This document shows, one piece after another, positions 19,330 to 28,686 of a DNA stretch of 64,000 nt (positions are counted from its first letter, which is position 1; every line of letters starts with the position of its first letter). Location of the stretch: assembly GCA_023384135.1 (NCBI GenBank), contig JAHDXS010000001.1:186001-250000 (forward strand), read 5' to 3'. The translations under genes and the position numbers were made by a program. The notes beneath the pieces were generated by a model that was not told where the DNA came from, made no database searches, and saw only the letters and a list, made by a program, of their open reading frames with translations. The stretch is from Alphaproteobacteria bacterium (GTDB taxonomy: Bacteria; Pseudomonadota; Alphaproteobacteria; Micavibrionales; Micavibrionaceae).

Positions 19330-19459
19330 TGCGTGGAAATTTTCTTCAGATTTGGGTTGCCAGAAAACCTCTTCCCTACTTTCAAACCGGCAGAAAATCT
19401 CTATACTTGAATAGCTGAAAAACTGTGTCTGGGTGCGTTGGTTTTTGTAAGGATTTGAG

Positions 19460-19498
19460 TTACACAGGCCTTACACACTTTCACAAATTCTTACACAA
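19460..19498 (+). promoter_or_regulatory. Right-end integrase arm-site candidates
   Basis: TTACACAG at 19460, TTACACAC at 19471 and TTACACAA at 19491, in the same orientation as the left-end copies. They lie 58-96 bp inside the right core, which supports the proposed boundaries of element 1. Confidence 0.6.
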
Positions 19499-19555
19499 TT
19501 TTGAAATAAAATAAAATTTATCAATCTATAACAATAGGATAGCTAACCCATGCCT

Positions 19556-19615
<60 letters not shown>

Positions 19616-19755
19616 TCGGCCTTTACTTCGTGTTAACCATTTCCCCATTAAGATGTTGATATGACTTACTAGTGGTTTCCTCTTGACCGCTCGGAGGTTT
19701 TTCTTTACGACTTTTTGAGACACAGATTGATCATCAGAATGGGACACAGGGGCGG

Positions 19756-21045
19756 ATGCGGTCGTATGTATTCAGACGCGGAGAACACTACTACTACAGA
19801 CGGCGCGTCCCCGGACACGTCCTCCCCTATGAGACGCGCTCATCCATCAAGATTTCCCTGGGGACTACAGACGAACGCGAGGCGCAACGTAAAGCGTCCA
19901 TCTACAACGACTACATTGAGGATTTCTGGCGCAGCCTGATCAAGGCTAATGGCCAGACGAACCGTGACGCCGCCTACCGGGCGGCGATCAAGCTCGCCAA
20001 AGCCCACGGCTTCGCCTACAAGAGCGTCGCCGAGATCGCCAAGGCCCCACTCGAAGAAGTCATCGCCCGCGTGCGCATCGCTTCGGGCTCTATCGAACAG
20101 CGTTCGGTCGTCGAGGCGGTCCTGGGCGGAGCCGCAGCGCCCCGCCTAATGCTTAGCGAGTGTCTGGAGAAGTTCTGGCCGCTTTGTGCAGATCGGCTGG
20201 TCAACAAGTCGGATCACCAGATAAAGAAGTGGAAGAACCCGCGTATCGCCGCCTGGAACGGGTTTATTGCTGAAGTCGGCGATAAGCCCCTCGCGGACCT
20301 CGCGCGGGCAGACATCCTCAAATACCGCCAATATTGGATGGGACGGGTTGCCGATGGCACGGCGGTCGCCGGAACGGTCAACAAGAATATGCAGTACGTC
20401 CGGGACATCCTCCAGCTTGTCAGCACGGCGCAGGAAATCGAGATCGGCGTGGATACGCTCTTTACACGGACACGCCTGAAAGAACTCGACAATTCGCGCC
20501 CGCCCTTCGAGGCCCGCTACGTTCAGGAGACCCTCCTGACAGGTCCCGCACTCTCCGGTCTGAATACCGAAGCGCGCCTGCTGATCTTCGCGATGGCCGA
20601 TACGGGCGCTCGGGAATCCGAACTCATCGGCCTTCAGCCCGAAGACATCCTCCTTGAGGAAGAGATTCCTCACATCTGGATCAAGGCGCGCGACGATCAC
20701 GCCCTCAAGACGCTGCACTCGGAACGCAAGATTCCGCTGGTCGGCTCTTCGCTCTATGCCTTTTCTCAGTTGCCGCAAGGCTTCAATCACTACCGCAACG
20801 CCGATACTGTCTCGACGACAATCAACAAATATCTGCGGGAGAATGAACTGAAGCCGACGGACGGCCACTCGCTGTATTCGCTGCGGCACACGTTCAAGGA
20901 TCGGCTGCGCGACGCGGGAGCGCCGGAGGAAGTGATCGACGAACTGATGGGTCATCGCAGCCGTGGCCCGAAATACGGGCGCGGCCACATGCTTGAAACC
21001 AAACATGAATGGCTCAGGAAGATCGCGTTCCGGATTCTCCATTGA
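19756..21045 (+). CDS. Tyrosine recombinase / integrase of element 2
   Basis: A 429-residue integrase. The N-terminal YVFRRGEHYYYRRRVPGHV matches the short arm-type domain common in alphaproteobacterial island integrases. Catalytic residues visible: Arg in ADTGARESELIGL, HxxR in YSLRHTFKDRLRDAGAP, GHRS followed by Tyr in GPKYGRGHML. It is unrelated in detail to the element 1 integrase. It is preceded by a GGGGCGG ribosome-binding candidate and by the tRNA-Ser 3' half at 141 bp. Confidence 0.92.
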   Translation: MRSYVFRRGEHYYYRRRVPGHVLPYETRSSIKISLGTTDEREAQRKASIYNDYIEDFWRSLIKANGQTNRDAAYRAAIKLAKAHGFAYKSVAEIAKAPLEEVIARVRIASGSIEQRSVVEAVLGGAAAPRLMLSECLEKFWPLCADRLVNKSDHQIKKWKNPRIAAWNGFIAEVGDKPLADLARADILKYRQYWMGRVADGTAVAGTVNKNMQYVRDILQLVSTAQEIEIGVDTLFTRTRLKELDNSRPPFEARYVQETLLTGPALSGLNTEARLLIFAMADTGARESELIGLQPEDILLEEEIPHIWIKARDDHALKTLHSERKIPLVGSSLYAFSQLPQGFNHYRNADTVSTTINKYLRENELKPTDGHSLYSLRHTFKDRLRDAGAPEEVIDELMGHRSRGPKYGRGHMLETKHEWLRKIAFRILH

Positions 21046-21805
21046 ACCGCGCCTCGATGGTACGAACGTATTCCATCGGCTCGCGGAGCGTCAGGGGATG
21101 AAGTTCCAGGAGCAGGCCAAGCCAGATACGCAAGGTAAAGGGCGTCCAGCGCGTGAGCAACATCTCGCTATCCGTCTTCGCGCCTTCTGAAGCAAAAGCG
21201 AAGACATCCATGAAGTAGGCTTTTCCGAAATACGCCAGGAAATGTTCACCGCCGTATCCGTAGGCGCGTTTGCGCATAAGACGGATAGCCGAGACCATAA
21301 AGTGATTGTCGCGCAAGCGCCGGAGCATCGCGCCGTCCGGTGTTGTCTCGATCACGTCTTGCACCGAAGGAATATCTTCTTCGATATGGCGCTTGAGCGT
21401 AGCGGGAACACTCATGATCCGGGCATGCGTCGCTTCGAGGTCCTCGCGGCGCATATTCAGCGCCGCGCTCATCTCCTCCACGAGTTCCAGGTGATAGGCG
21501 TAGTGCAGACCGCGCTCGCGCAAGGCGGCGCGCGGCCATCCCGCACGCTCCAGCGCGTCCGCCTCAAACACCAGAAAGGCGTCTGGAACGTAGAAGTTCA
21601 GAAACAGGTGGTAGCCGAGATTAAGGAAGTATTTGTTGACGCTCTGGCGGCTGATCTTCGCGCCGCATTCCCTGTAAAGGAGCGCGGCGGTCTCCTGCGC
21701 ATCCGTGTTCCGCAGGTACGCAACCATCAGCCCCTCGAACGCCTCTTTCGAGAGCTTCGAGCGGCGGCAATAGGGATTCTTCGGCGGCCTGTTGGTTCGT
21801 GGCAT
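21014..21805 (-). CDS. Unrecognised 263-residue protein with transposase-like HTH
   Basis: Opens with a Pro/Arg-rich tail, then EGLMVAYLRNTDAQETAALL and KISRQSVNKYFLNLG, which reads like the helix-turn-helix of IS1595-type transposases. No catalytic DDE pattern is evident in the remainder. It converges with the integrase and overlaps its end by 32 bp. It may be a DNA-binding regulator derived from a transposase. No function assigned. Confidence 0.6.
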   Translation of the reverse strand: MPRTNRPPKNPYCRRSKLSKEAFEGLMVAYLRNTDAQETAALLYRECGAKISRQSVNKYFLNLGYHLFLNFYVPDAFLVFEADALERAGWPRAALRERGLHYAYHLELVEEMSAALNMRREDLEATHARIMSVPATLKRHIEEDIPSVQDVIETTPDGAMLRRLRDNHFMVSAIRLMRKRAYGYGGEHFLAYFGKAYFMDVFAFASEGAKTDSEMLLTRWTPFTLRIWLGLLLELHPLTLREPMEYVRTIEARFNGESGTRSS

Positions 21806-22002
21806 GAGAAACGCTGCGCTCCGGGGCGCTCAACTTGACAAGCTTTCCATGAATTGATTTTCGCAAGGATCAAGCCTCTTTACACTTTCTCCCAAGCTTT
21901 GCGCAAAGCCTCCGGGCGGTCTCGAAGACCTGATTTCAGAACCGCCCCACGATCAACGTGACGCGCCGGACCCTTCACCGGGCCGGCGCAAGGAGGCGAT
22001 CC

Positions 22003-22632
22003 ATGTCTGCCGAGTTCGAAGAGAATTTCTCAAGCTGGAAACCCCCGAAGGGCGCGGGGCCGGAGGCCGCGCCGCTGGAACCGGCGGACAAGCTCTGGGT
22101 GATCGGCAAGCTGATCGCCCTGTTCGCCGCCGAAGCCTTCAACTGGCTGCTGCACACGGCCAACTACTCGCTGGTCAACACGGTCGGCTCCGACGTGTTC
22201 CTCGTGGACGCGCTCGGGCTTCCCGAATGGGGCCTGTTCCAGAACCTCACCGTCTCGACGCTCATTAACAGCGTGCTCGGGCTTGCGGCTGTCGCCACCC
22301 CGGTCTTCCTGTTTTCGCAGTTGATCGAACGGCATGAAGAGATTTTCGCCAACCCGCGGAGCTTCTTCGCCAGCGCATTAAGCAAGATCGTGACGGGGCT
22401 GCTGCTTGTTCTTTACGCTTTCGTGATCGTCACGGAGTTCGCTGCGCTGTACTTGCGCGTCCAGGCCGAGAGCGCCCCCTCGCCGATCCCGGCGCTGGCC
22501 GGACATGCCACCGGCTTCTGGCCGATGCTGCTCATGTGCGTGGCGCTGATTTTGATCAACGCGGCGATGGGGTTGGCGACGGCGCATATCCTTCGAGCCG
22601 CCAAGCGCGCGCTTGGAAGGAGCGCGTCATGA
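22003..22632 (+). CDS. Multi-pass membrane protein, first gene of a VWA-TraG operon
   Basis: A 209-residue protein with an acidic cytoplasmic start and about four hydrophobic segments (LWVIGKLIALFAAEAF, SALSKIVTGLLLVLYAFVIV, FWPMLLMCVALILINAAMGL among them). Start chosen at 22003, seven bases after AGGAGG; the earlier ATG at 21958 lacks a ribosome site. Its stop overlaps the next start by ATGA. Family not recognised; position suggests a membrane partner of the two following periplasmic proteins. Confidence 0.75.
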   Translation: MSAEFEENFSSWKPPKGAGPEAAPLEPADKLWVIGKLIALFAAEAFNWLLHTANYSLVNTVGSDVFLVDALGLPEWGLFQNLTVSTLINSVLGLAAVATPVFLFSQLIERHEEIFANPRSFFASALSKIVTGLLLVLYAFVIVTEFAALYLRVQAESAPSPIPALAGHATGFWPMLLMCVALILINAAMGLATAHILRAAKRALGRSAS

Positions 22633-23333
22633 AAGTGATCCTCCTTGCTCTGCTCGTTGCGCTGTCAACGCCAGCCCTCGCGCAAGAACGCATCGCCATC
22701 GAACTCCTGATCGACGATTCCGGGGTGCTGCTGGATGCGGACGCGGCGCAATCCCACAAGCTCCTGCTGCTCTCACACCTCAAGGCGCTGGCGACCAAGC
22801 GTTCGGGGGCGAATGCGAAGGTCGAAGTGATCTCGACCTCTTACGGCCGCACAGTCTGGAGTGGCACGCCGCTCGCCATCCGCCGCGATCCGGCGCGTGC
22901 GCAGGAACTGGTCGATGCGGTTAGCGCCGATCCGGGCCGTTGCAACAATTTGCCCGGCGCGTTTGCCGAGCTGCAGAGCAATCTCGCGCAGTTGGAGCGC
23001 CAGGGCGTGAATACGGTGCATATCATCGTATTCAGTTCGCTCGTGCACACGCCTCGACCCTGCGCTGATCTCACGGCCATCACGCTGCCGCAACTCCCGC
23101 CGTCCGAAGGCGACATCGCGGGCGCGCTGACCAATTCCCAGAACATCCGCTCCGTCTCCTTCTATTGGGTCTCGCCGCATCAGCGGATCGTCTGGGAACA
23201 GTTCCTGAGCGCCGCCTTCACGGCGCTGCGCAATGGCGGAGCCCGCGTCACCTTCTTCGATGTCGAGCGGAGCAAATCGGCGCTCTATGCCTCCCCCTTC
23301 AATGTCTCCCCTGTGGCGGAGGCCGCGCCATGA
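22629..23333 (+). CDS. Exported VWA-like protein
   Basis: A 234-residue protein with a signal peptide ending PALAQ. IAIELLIDDSGVLLDADAAQ and VNTVHIIVFSSLVHTP follow the beta-alpha pattern of a von Willebrand A domain, but the metal site reads DDSGV rather than DxSxS, so the MIDAS is incomplete. ATGA overlaps join it to genes on both sides. It probably acts with the next gene product in the periplasm. Function unknown. Confidence 0.72.
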   Translation: MKVILLALLVALSTPALAQERIAIELLIDDSGVLLDADAAQSHKLLLLSHLKALATKRSGANAKVEVISTSYGRTVWSGTPLAIRRDPARAQELVDAVSADPGRCNNLPGAFAELQSNLAQLERQGVNTVHIIVFSSLVHTPRPCADLTAITLPQLPPSEGDIAGALTNSQNIRSVSFYWVSPHQRIVWEQFLSAAFTALRNGGARVTFFDVERSKSALYASPFNVSPVAEAAP

Positions 23334-24391
23334 GCCTCAAACGAAGGATGCATACATTCGTATTCATGGCACTGCTTGCGGCGGTCAGCGCGCCGTCTTT
23401 CGCGCAAGGCTTCACCATCCTCACGCCGGATCAGGAATCGCGCGGGACGTTCGCGGTCGCCGACCCGGACCGTCACGTGCGCACGCTCGGCAAGCCGGAG
23501 ATCCAGTTCGATCTCGCGGCGAGCCACGATACGCTGCTTGATCTGCGTATCCGCCGCGCGGGGCTCAAGCTCCCCAACGGCAAGACAGCGACGGCCTTCG
23601 CCGCCCATGGGGAAGCGAACCTCATCATCGTCGCAAGCGGCCCGGTCGCGCACATCTCCATCGCGGGGGTCGCGCCTGCCGGAGGATCACGCGAGGCGCT
23701 GGTGCTCTTCCGGGCGGCGGACGGCACATTGCTTGCACCGTCAAGCGATGACATCGCGGTGTTCGATACCGGCTTCAACCGCTTGCCCTTCACCTATAGC
23801 CCGGCTGCGATCCCCAAACACACGCTGCTGCCGGTCACGCTGCTGCTCGACATCTCGGGTTCGATGACCGGCCACATGAAGGATGTGGTGAGCGCCGCGC
23901 AATCCTTCATGGCCAGCCTGCCGGTCTATGCGCGTTGCCGGATCGTGCTCTTCAATGACCAGATGCAGCCGTTCTGGCCTCCACCCGGACAGGCGAGCGT
24001 CTGCGCCGCAGCGGGCTTCGCCTTCTGGAACCCCCTGCCGGACCCCTCGGGCGGCACGGCGCTGCTCGCCGCCATCGACGACGGATTGCAGAATCCGCCG
24101 GATGTGTCGGGGCCGCATATGCAATCCATCACGCTCGTCGTTACCGACGGCGTGGATACGGGCGCAGCTGATCCCACCCGCGAAGTGCGGCGGCTTGCGG
24201 GGCTGAAAGCGGCGCAAGGCGGCAAGCTCTTCGTCTTCTGGGCCGGAATTGCCGATCCGCAGCATCTGCACGGTCTGGCTGATCTCCAGATTGAGGGCGG
24301 CGCGGATGTGAAGACCGAGCTGGAACGGTTCTTCCGTGCGCTCGGCGTCTCGCTCTCGGGCCTTCAGTCCGTGCGGATCGGGGCGCGCTGA
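23330..24391 (+). CDS. Exported VWA-domain protein with MIDAS motif
   Basis: A 353-residue protein, signal peptide ending SFAQG. The N-terminal 150 residues are beta-rich; a von Willebrand A domain follows with LLLDISGSMTGH (DxSxS), a Thr-containing GGTALLAAIDDG segment, and LVVTDGVDTG. Such domains bind ligands or partner proteins through a divalent metal. It ends 2 bp before the coupling-protein gene, so it belongs to the same operon. Its role in transfer is inferred. Confidence 0.8.
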   Translation: MSLKRRMHTFVFMALLAAVSAPSFAQGFTILTPDQESRGTFAVADPDRHVRTLGKPEIQFDLAASHDTLLDLRIRRAGLKLPNGKTATAFAAHGEANLIIVASGPVAHISIAGVAPAGGSREALVLFRAADGTLLAPSSDDIAVFDTGFNRLPFTYSPAAIPKHTLLPVTLLLDISGSMTGHMKDVVSAAQSFMASLPVYARCRIVLFNDQMQPFWPPPGQASVCAAAGFAFWNPLPDPSGGTALLAAIDDGLQNPPDVSGPHMQSITLVVTDGVDTGAADPTREVRRLAGLKAAQGGKLFVFWAGIADPQHLHGLADLQIEGGADVKTELERFFRALGVSLSGLQSVRIGAR

Positions 24392-24393
24392 TC

Positions 24394-26070
24394 ATGCGCA
24401 GACAACCCCGCACGTCTCCGTTCATCGCGCTCCTGGTCGCGCTCGCCTTCATGGTCGGCGGGCTTTATGTCTGCGTCCATCCGCGCTGGTTTGTCTGGGG
24501 CGCCGCCCTGATGGCGCTCGGTCTGGCGCTCGCTGCGCGCTGCCTTTATCTCCATCTCATGCAGGGGCTGGAGACAGCCACGCAAATCAATCTCCTGCAT
24601 GAAAGCCGCATCCTCTCGGGCGATTACGGCGCTGCGCGGCTCGCCGTCCTCAAGGACCGTTTCGTCCAGGCTCTGATCAACGCACGGCGCGGCCTCTTCA
24701 TCGGGACGCTGGAAGGCCAGAAGCTCTTCTACGATCCGTATCAACGGGGTAATGGCCACATGCTGGCCTATGCCCCGGCCCGCACGGGGAAGACGACTTC
24801 CCTCGTCGTCCCGGCGCTCCTGCACTGGACTTCCGGGAGCGTCATCGTCACCGACGTTAAGGGGGAGCTGACCGAGTTGACGGCGGCCTGGCGGCGCAAG
24901 GACGGGCAGCGGATATTGATCCTCAATCCGTTCGGCGCGCGCGGCATTCCGGGCCTGCGCTTTAATCCGCTGCGCGTGCTGGTCGAGGATGTCCTGCGCA
25001 CTGGCGGGCGCGATCTGCACGCGCTTGGTAAGTTGATCGCCTTGCAGCTCATCCCCGAACGCGGCTTCGGCGAAGGTGGCGATGGAATCTTCTTCCGCAA
25101 TGGCGGGCGGCGGCTGATCGTCACCTTCCTTTTGTATCTCGCCGCCTTCGAGCCGCGCACATGCACGCTGCCGGGCTTGCGCGCCTGCGTGTGGTCGAGC
25201 GAGGCGGAGAAGTTCGCCATCGCAGCGAAGATGCAAGGATCAAAGCTCTTTGCCGGACTCCTGCGCGAATATGGCAACGCGCTCGCTGATGGGCTGGAGC
25301 CGGAATACGTCAAGACCTTCGGTGCGTTCCGGGATAACGCGCTCAATGCGCTCGATCTCTACGAGGCGCATTCCGACTTCGGCAAGTCGCTGATGGAGAG
25401 CGACTTCACCCTCAGTGATGTGCTCGATGGACGCACGACGCTCTATCTGATCCTCCCGGAATCCAAGCTCGAAACCCACGGCCCGTGGATGGGGCTGATC
25501 GTCACGCTGCTGCTAGAAACCGTCGCCGCCTCGGCCACCATGCATGAGCGGCACACGCGGCTTTTGTTCCTCTTGGAGGAAATGGGCAATCTCGGACGCC
25601 TGCCCAACCTGGGCAAGGCGCTCTCGCTCCTCCCCGGCAAGGGCGTGCGGTGCTGGATGATCTTCCAGAGCCGCCGCCAGTCGCTCGATATTTACGGCCC
25701 CAACATCGCCGGGCTGATCGAAGAGCAATCGAGCCTCATGCAGGCGTGGTCGATCCGCAGTGAGTTCGACCGCAAGGCGTGGAGCGCGCGCATCGGTAAC
25801 GCGACAAGAAAAGGGAGAAGCGTTGCCCGCGATGCCGAGAATCTCTTCTCGCCCTGGCGGCTTTCGGTGGGCGAGCGCGGCTTCCCGGTCTTGAGTCCCG
25901 ATGAGATCGGGCGTCTGCCTGAGCATGAGCAGCTCATTGCGATTGCCGGGCAGCCCGTCATCCGCGCGAAGAAATTGCCGTACTTCGCGGATGCGGTCTG
26001 GGCCAAACGCGCTGGGAGAGAAAAAAATTCCTCACCTGCGCCCCGCCCCGCGCCGGCCAGGGCCGGATAA
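24394..26070 (+). CDS. TraG/VirD4 family type IV coupling protein
   Basis: A 558-residue ATPase that would deliver the relaxase-DNA complex to a secretion channel. Two N-terminal membrane helices are visible (FIALLVALAFMVGGLYVCV and the next), then Walker A APARTGKTTS near residue 130, and Walker B LLFLLEEMGNLG near 395. The C-terminus is Pro/Ala-rich. Its channel-forming partners (VirB/Trb) are not in the window. Confidence 0.92.
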   Translation: MRRQPRTSPFIALLVALAFMVGGLYVCVHPRWFVWGAALMALGLALAARCLYLHLMQGLETATQINLLHESRILSGDYGAARLAVLKDRFVQALINARRGLFIGTLEGQKLFYDPYQRGNGHMLAYAPARTGKTTSLVVPALLHWTSGSVIVTDVKGELTELTAAWRRKDGQRILILNPFGARGIPGLRFNPLRVLVEDVLRTGGRDLHALGKLIALQLIPERGFGEGGDGIFFRNGGRRLIVTFLLYLAAFEPRTCTLPGLRACVWSSEAEKFAIAAKMQGSKLFAGLLREYGNALADGLEPEYVKTFGAFRDNALNALDLYEAHSDFGKSLMESDFTLSDVLDGRTTLYLILPESKLETHGPWMGLIVTLLLETVAASATMHERHTRLLFLLEEMGNLGRLPNLGKALSLLPGKGVRCWMIFQSRRQSLDIYGPNIAGLIEEQSSLMQAWSIRSEFDRKAWSARIGNATRKGRSVARDAENLFSPWRLSVGERGFPVLSPDEIGRLPEHEQLIAIAGQPVIRAKKLPYFADAVWAKRAGREKNSSPAPRPAPARAG

Positions 26071-26172
26071 GGATGGGCGGCATGGGCAAGTTCGCGCACA
26101 CGCTCACTCCCGCGAAACCTGCTTCCACTGCCGCTTTGTGCGGATTCTCTTTACGGTTCGTTAAAGCGCCGC

Positions 26173-26397
26173 ATGGCACGCTCAAGGGAGCGGGCCATCA
26201 TGCGTGAACGCGCCGCAAATCCAGCGGAAAACAAGGCACTCCAGCGGTTGAAGACTCGGCGAAAAGAGAGTCACAATCGAGGCGGATCGCCACTGGAGGA
26301 AAAGCTCGTGGCGCTGGTCAAGGCCCTCGCGCGGCAAGCGGCGGAAGCGGATGTCCGCGCCGAGCGCGAACGAGAGAACGGACGAACGAAACAATGA
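26173..26397 (+). CDS. Small charged hypothetical protein
   Basis: A 74-residue, strongly basic helical protein (ALQRLKTRRKES, KLVALVKALARQAAEADVRAERERE). Its stop overlaps the ATG of the serine recombinase, and it begins about 100 bp after the coupling-protein gene. No family recognised. It could be a small DNA-binding or accessory protein; the coding call rests mainly on the overlap. Confidence 0.5.
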   Translation: MARSRERAIMRERAANPAENKALQRLKTRRKESHNRGGSPLEEKLVALVKALARQAAEADVRAERERENGRTKQ

Positions 26398-28271
26398 TGA
26401 AGAGTTCGACACAGATGACAGGCCAACGCGTCGCGCTCTACGCGCGCTACTCATCCGATCTGCAAAGCGATCACTCGATTGAGGATCAGCTCCGCCTCTG
26501 CACCGAACGCGCGAAGACCGAAGGCTGGCAGATTGTTGAGTGCTACAGCGACGCCGGATTGTCGGGTGCGTCCTTGATGCGGCCCGGCATCCAGGCGCTC
26601 ATTCGCGATGCGCTCTCCGGGCAGTTCGATATCGTACTGGCCGAAGCGCTCGACCGTCTTTCCCGCGATCAGGAAGACATCGCGGGTGTGTACAAGCGCA
26701 TGCAGTTCGGCGGCGTTTCGATGGTCACGCTCTCCGAAGGAGAAATCTCAACCCTTCATATCGGCCTCAAGGGCACGATGAACGCGATGTTCCTGAAAGA
26801 CCTCGCCGACAAGACGCGCCGGGGCCTGCGCGGGCGCGTCGAGCACGGGAAGTCCGGCGGCGGCATCGCCTACGGCTATGACGTGGTGAAGCGCTTCGAT
26901 GCGCAAGGCCAGGCGCTTCGCGGGGACCGGACCATCAACGCGGCGCAGGCCGAAGTGGTGGTGCGCATCTTCGAGGACTACGCGAGGCGAAACCTCTCGC
27001 CCAAGGCGATTGCCGCCCAGCTCAACCGGGAGGGCATCAAGTGCCCCTCCGGCAAAGCATGGGGGCAATCGACCATCAACGGCAACCGCCGCCGGGGAAC
27101 GGGCCTCCTGAACAACGAACTCTATATCGGGCAGTTGGTGTGGAACCGCCAGCGCTTCATCAAGGACCCGGCGACCGGGCGGCGTGTCACCCGGCTCAAT
27201 GACGAGTCGGCGCTCATCCGGCAGGACCTTCCCGAGCTGCGGATCGTCCCGCAGGAGCTATGGGACGCCGCCAAGGCCCGGCAGAAGGCGCTGGACGCCA
27301 AGGCTCCGGGCCTCTGGGCAAGAAACCGTCCCCGTTACCTCCTCTCGGGGCTGGTCAAGTGCGGGGTCTGCGGGGGCGGCTATGCCAAGATCAACTCGAC
27401 CCATTACGGCTGCGCCGCCTCCAAGAATAAAGGCGAGGCGGTCTGCGGGAACCGCAAGACCATCGCCCGCGAGGGTCTGGAGGCCAAGGTCCTCTCGGCC
27501 CTCCAGACCCACCTGATGCGGGACGATCTGCTGCAAATCTTTTGCGAGGAATACACGCGGCACCTGAACCGCCTCCGGGCGGCTCAGGATTCCGCGCTTG
27601 CCGAGGCCAAGGTCGAGCGGGAGCGGCTCCAGAAGGCCCGTGCGAACGTCCTGACGGCGATCCGGGACGGCATCGCCGCCAACCTCGTCAAGGACGAGCT
27701 GGAGAGCATTGCCGCAAGGCTGGACACCTTGGAAAAACTCATTGCCCAGGGCAGTGAACAGCCAAGGCCGCTCCTGCATCCGGCGATGGCAAGGCGCTAC
27801 CGGGAAGAAATCGCGGCCCTGCGGGACGCGCTCGCCCAAACTGGGGGGCGCGGCGAACCGGCGGAGCATGTGCGGGGGCTGATCGAGAAAATCGTCCTGA
27901 CGCCCTGGTCCCATTTGGGGATTGCAGGGCGGGACGAATTGAAGATCGACTTGTTTGGCGATCTGGCCGGAATCCTTGACCTGGCCGCCGGAGCAGAGGC
28001 GGCCAGAAAGGATCGGCTTATATCCGGGAGGCTCCCAAAAGCGGTTAACGATAACCGTTTGGAACCCTCCAAGATGGCGTTGGTAGCGGGGGCTCCCTAC
28101 CAACGCTATCTACGGCTCTTCCAAGCGTTCGATATCGCTGCCGGCCCTGCCGCCCTTTGTACTTCAAGCGCGGTACTGTCCAACTCGGAGGGAGTTCGCG
28201 CTTCCAGAGCCGCGCATTCTACGGGCGTAACCCCGCGCACCGCAACCCAAAACGGGAGCGGCCATGCCTGA
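26394..28271 (+). CDS. Large serine recombinase
   Basis: A 625-residue recombinase. The resolvase domain opens with RVALYARYSSDLQSDHSIED (catalytic Ser in RYSS), followed by the recombinase domain (GIAYGYDVVKRFD, NRRRGTGLLNNELYIGQLVW), a zinc ribbon (CGVCGGGYAKIN, YGCAASKNKGEAVC) and a coiled coil. Proteins of this class perform integration or excision. It lies inside the mobilization operon and overlaps mobC by 8 bp, an unusual position for an integrase. It may be a second integration enzyme or act in dimer resolution. Confidence 0.9.
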   Translation: MMKSSTQMTGQRVALYARYSSDLQSDHSIEDQLRLCTERAKTEGWQIVECYSDAGLSGASLMRPGIQALIRDALSGQFDIVLAEALDRLSRDQEDIAGVYKRMQFGGVSMVTLSEGEISTLHIGLKGTMNAMFLKDLADKTRRGLRGRVEHGKSGGGIAYGYDVVKRFDAQGQALRGDRTINAAQAEVVVRIFEDYARRNLSPKAIAAQLNREGIKCPSGKAWGQSTINGNRRRGTGLLNNELYIGQLVWNRQRFIKDPATGRRVTRLNDESALIRQDLPELRIVPQELWDAAKARQKALDAKAPGLWARNRPRYLLSGLVKCGVCGGGYAKINSTHYGCAASKNKGEAVCGNRKTIAREGLEAKVLSALQTHLMRDDLLQIFCEEYTRHLNRLRAAQDSALAEAKVERERLQKARANVLTAIRDGIAANLVKDELESIAARLDTLEKLIAQGSEQPRPLLHPAMARRYREEIAALRDALAQTGGRGEPAEHVRGLIEKIVLTPWSHLGIAGRDELKIDLFGDLAGILDLAAGAEAARKDRLISGRLPKAVNDNRLEPSKMALVAGAPYQRYLRLFQAFDIAAGPAALCTSSAVLSNSEGVRASRAAHSTGVTPRTATQNGSGHA

Positions 28272-28686
28272 ACGCGAGCGCCCACCCACCGGAGGTACGT
28301 CAGACAAGCGCGGACATGGCGCTCCGTTCTCGCTGCGGCTGACCAAGGAGGAACGCAAAGCGCTCGACGCACTCGCCGACGGCCAGCCGCTCGGCACGTA
28401 TATAAAGGATGCGCTCCTGAACCGGGATGTCCGGCCCCGGACCCGTGGAGCCAAGCCGGTCAAGGACCGGGCGGCGCTCGCCAAGCTTCTGGGGCTGCTC
28501 GGCCAGTCGCGCCTCTCGCAGAACGTCAACCAGCTCGCCAAAGCGGCCAACACCGGCTCCCTGCCCCTGAATGAGGAGGTTCACCGGGCGCTGCTGGAAT
28601 CTTGCGGGGCCATTCATTCCATGCGCGACCTTCTCCTGACAGCGCTCGGGCTCACCCCCGGCGGCGCGAAGGAGGACGGTTCGTGA
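28264..28686 (+). CDS. MobC-like relaxosome accessory protein
   Basis: A 140-residue protein. FSLRLTKEERKALDALADG resembles the ribbon-helix-helix part of MobC proteins, and LSQNVNQLAKAANTGSLPL is the conserved MobC core. It helps the relaxase open the origin. It overlaps the recombinase upstream and the relaxase downstream (GTGA), which fixes its operon role. Confidence 0.85.
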   Translation: MPERERPPTGGTSDKRGHGAPFSLRLTKEERKALDALADGQPLGTYIKDALLNRDVRPRTRGAKPVKDRAALAKLLGLLGQSRLSQNVNQLAKAANTGSLPLNEEVHRALLESCGAIHSMRDLLLTALGLTPGGAKEDGS

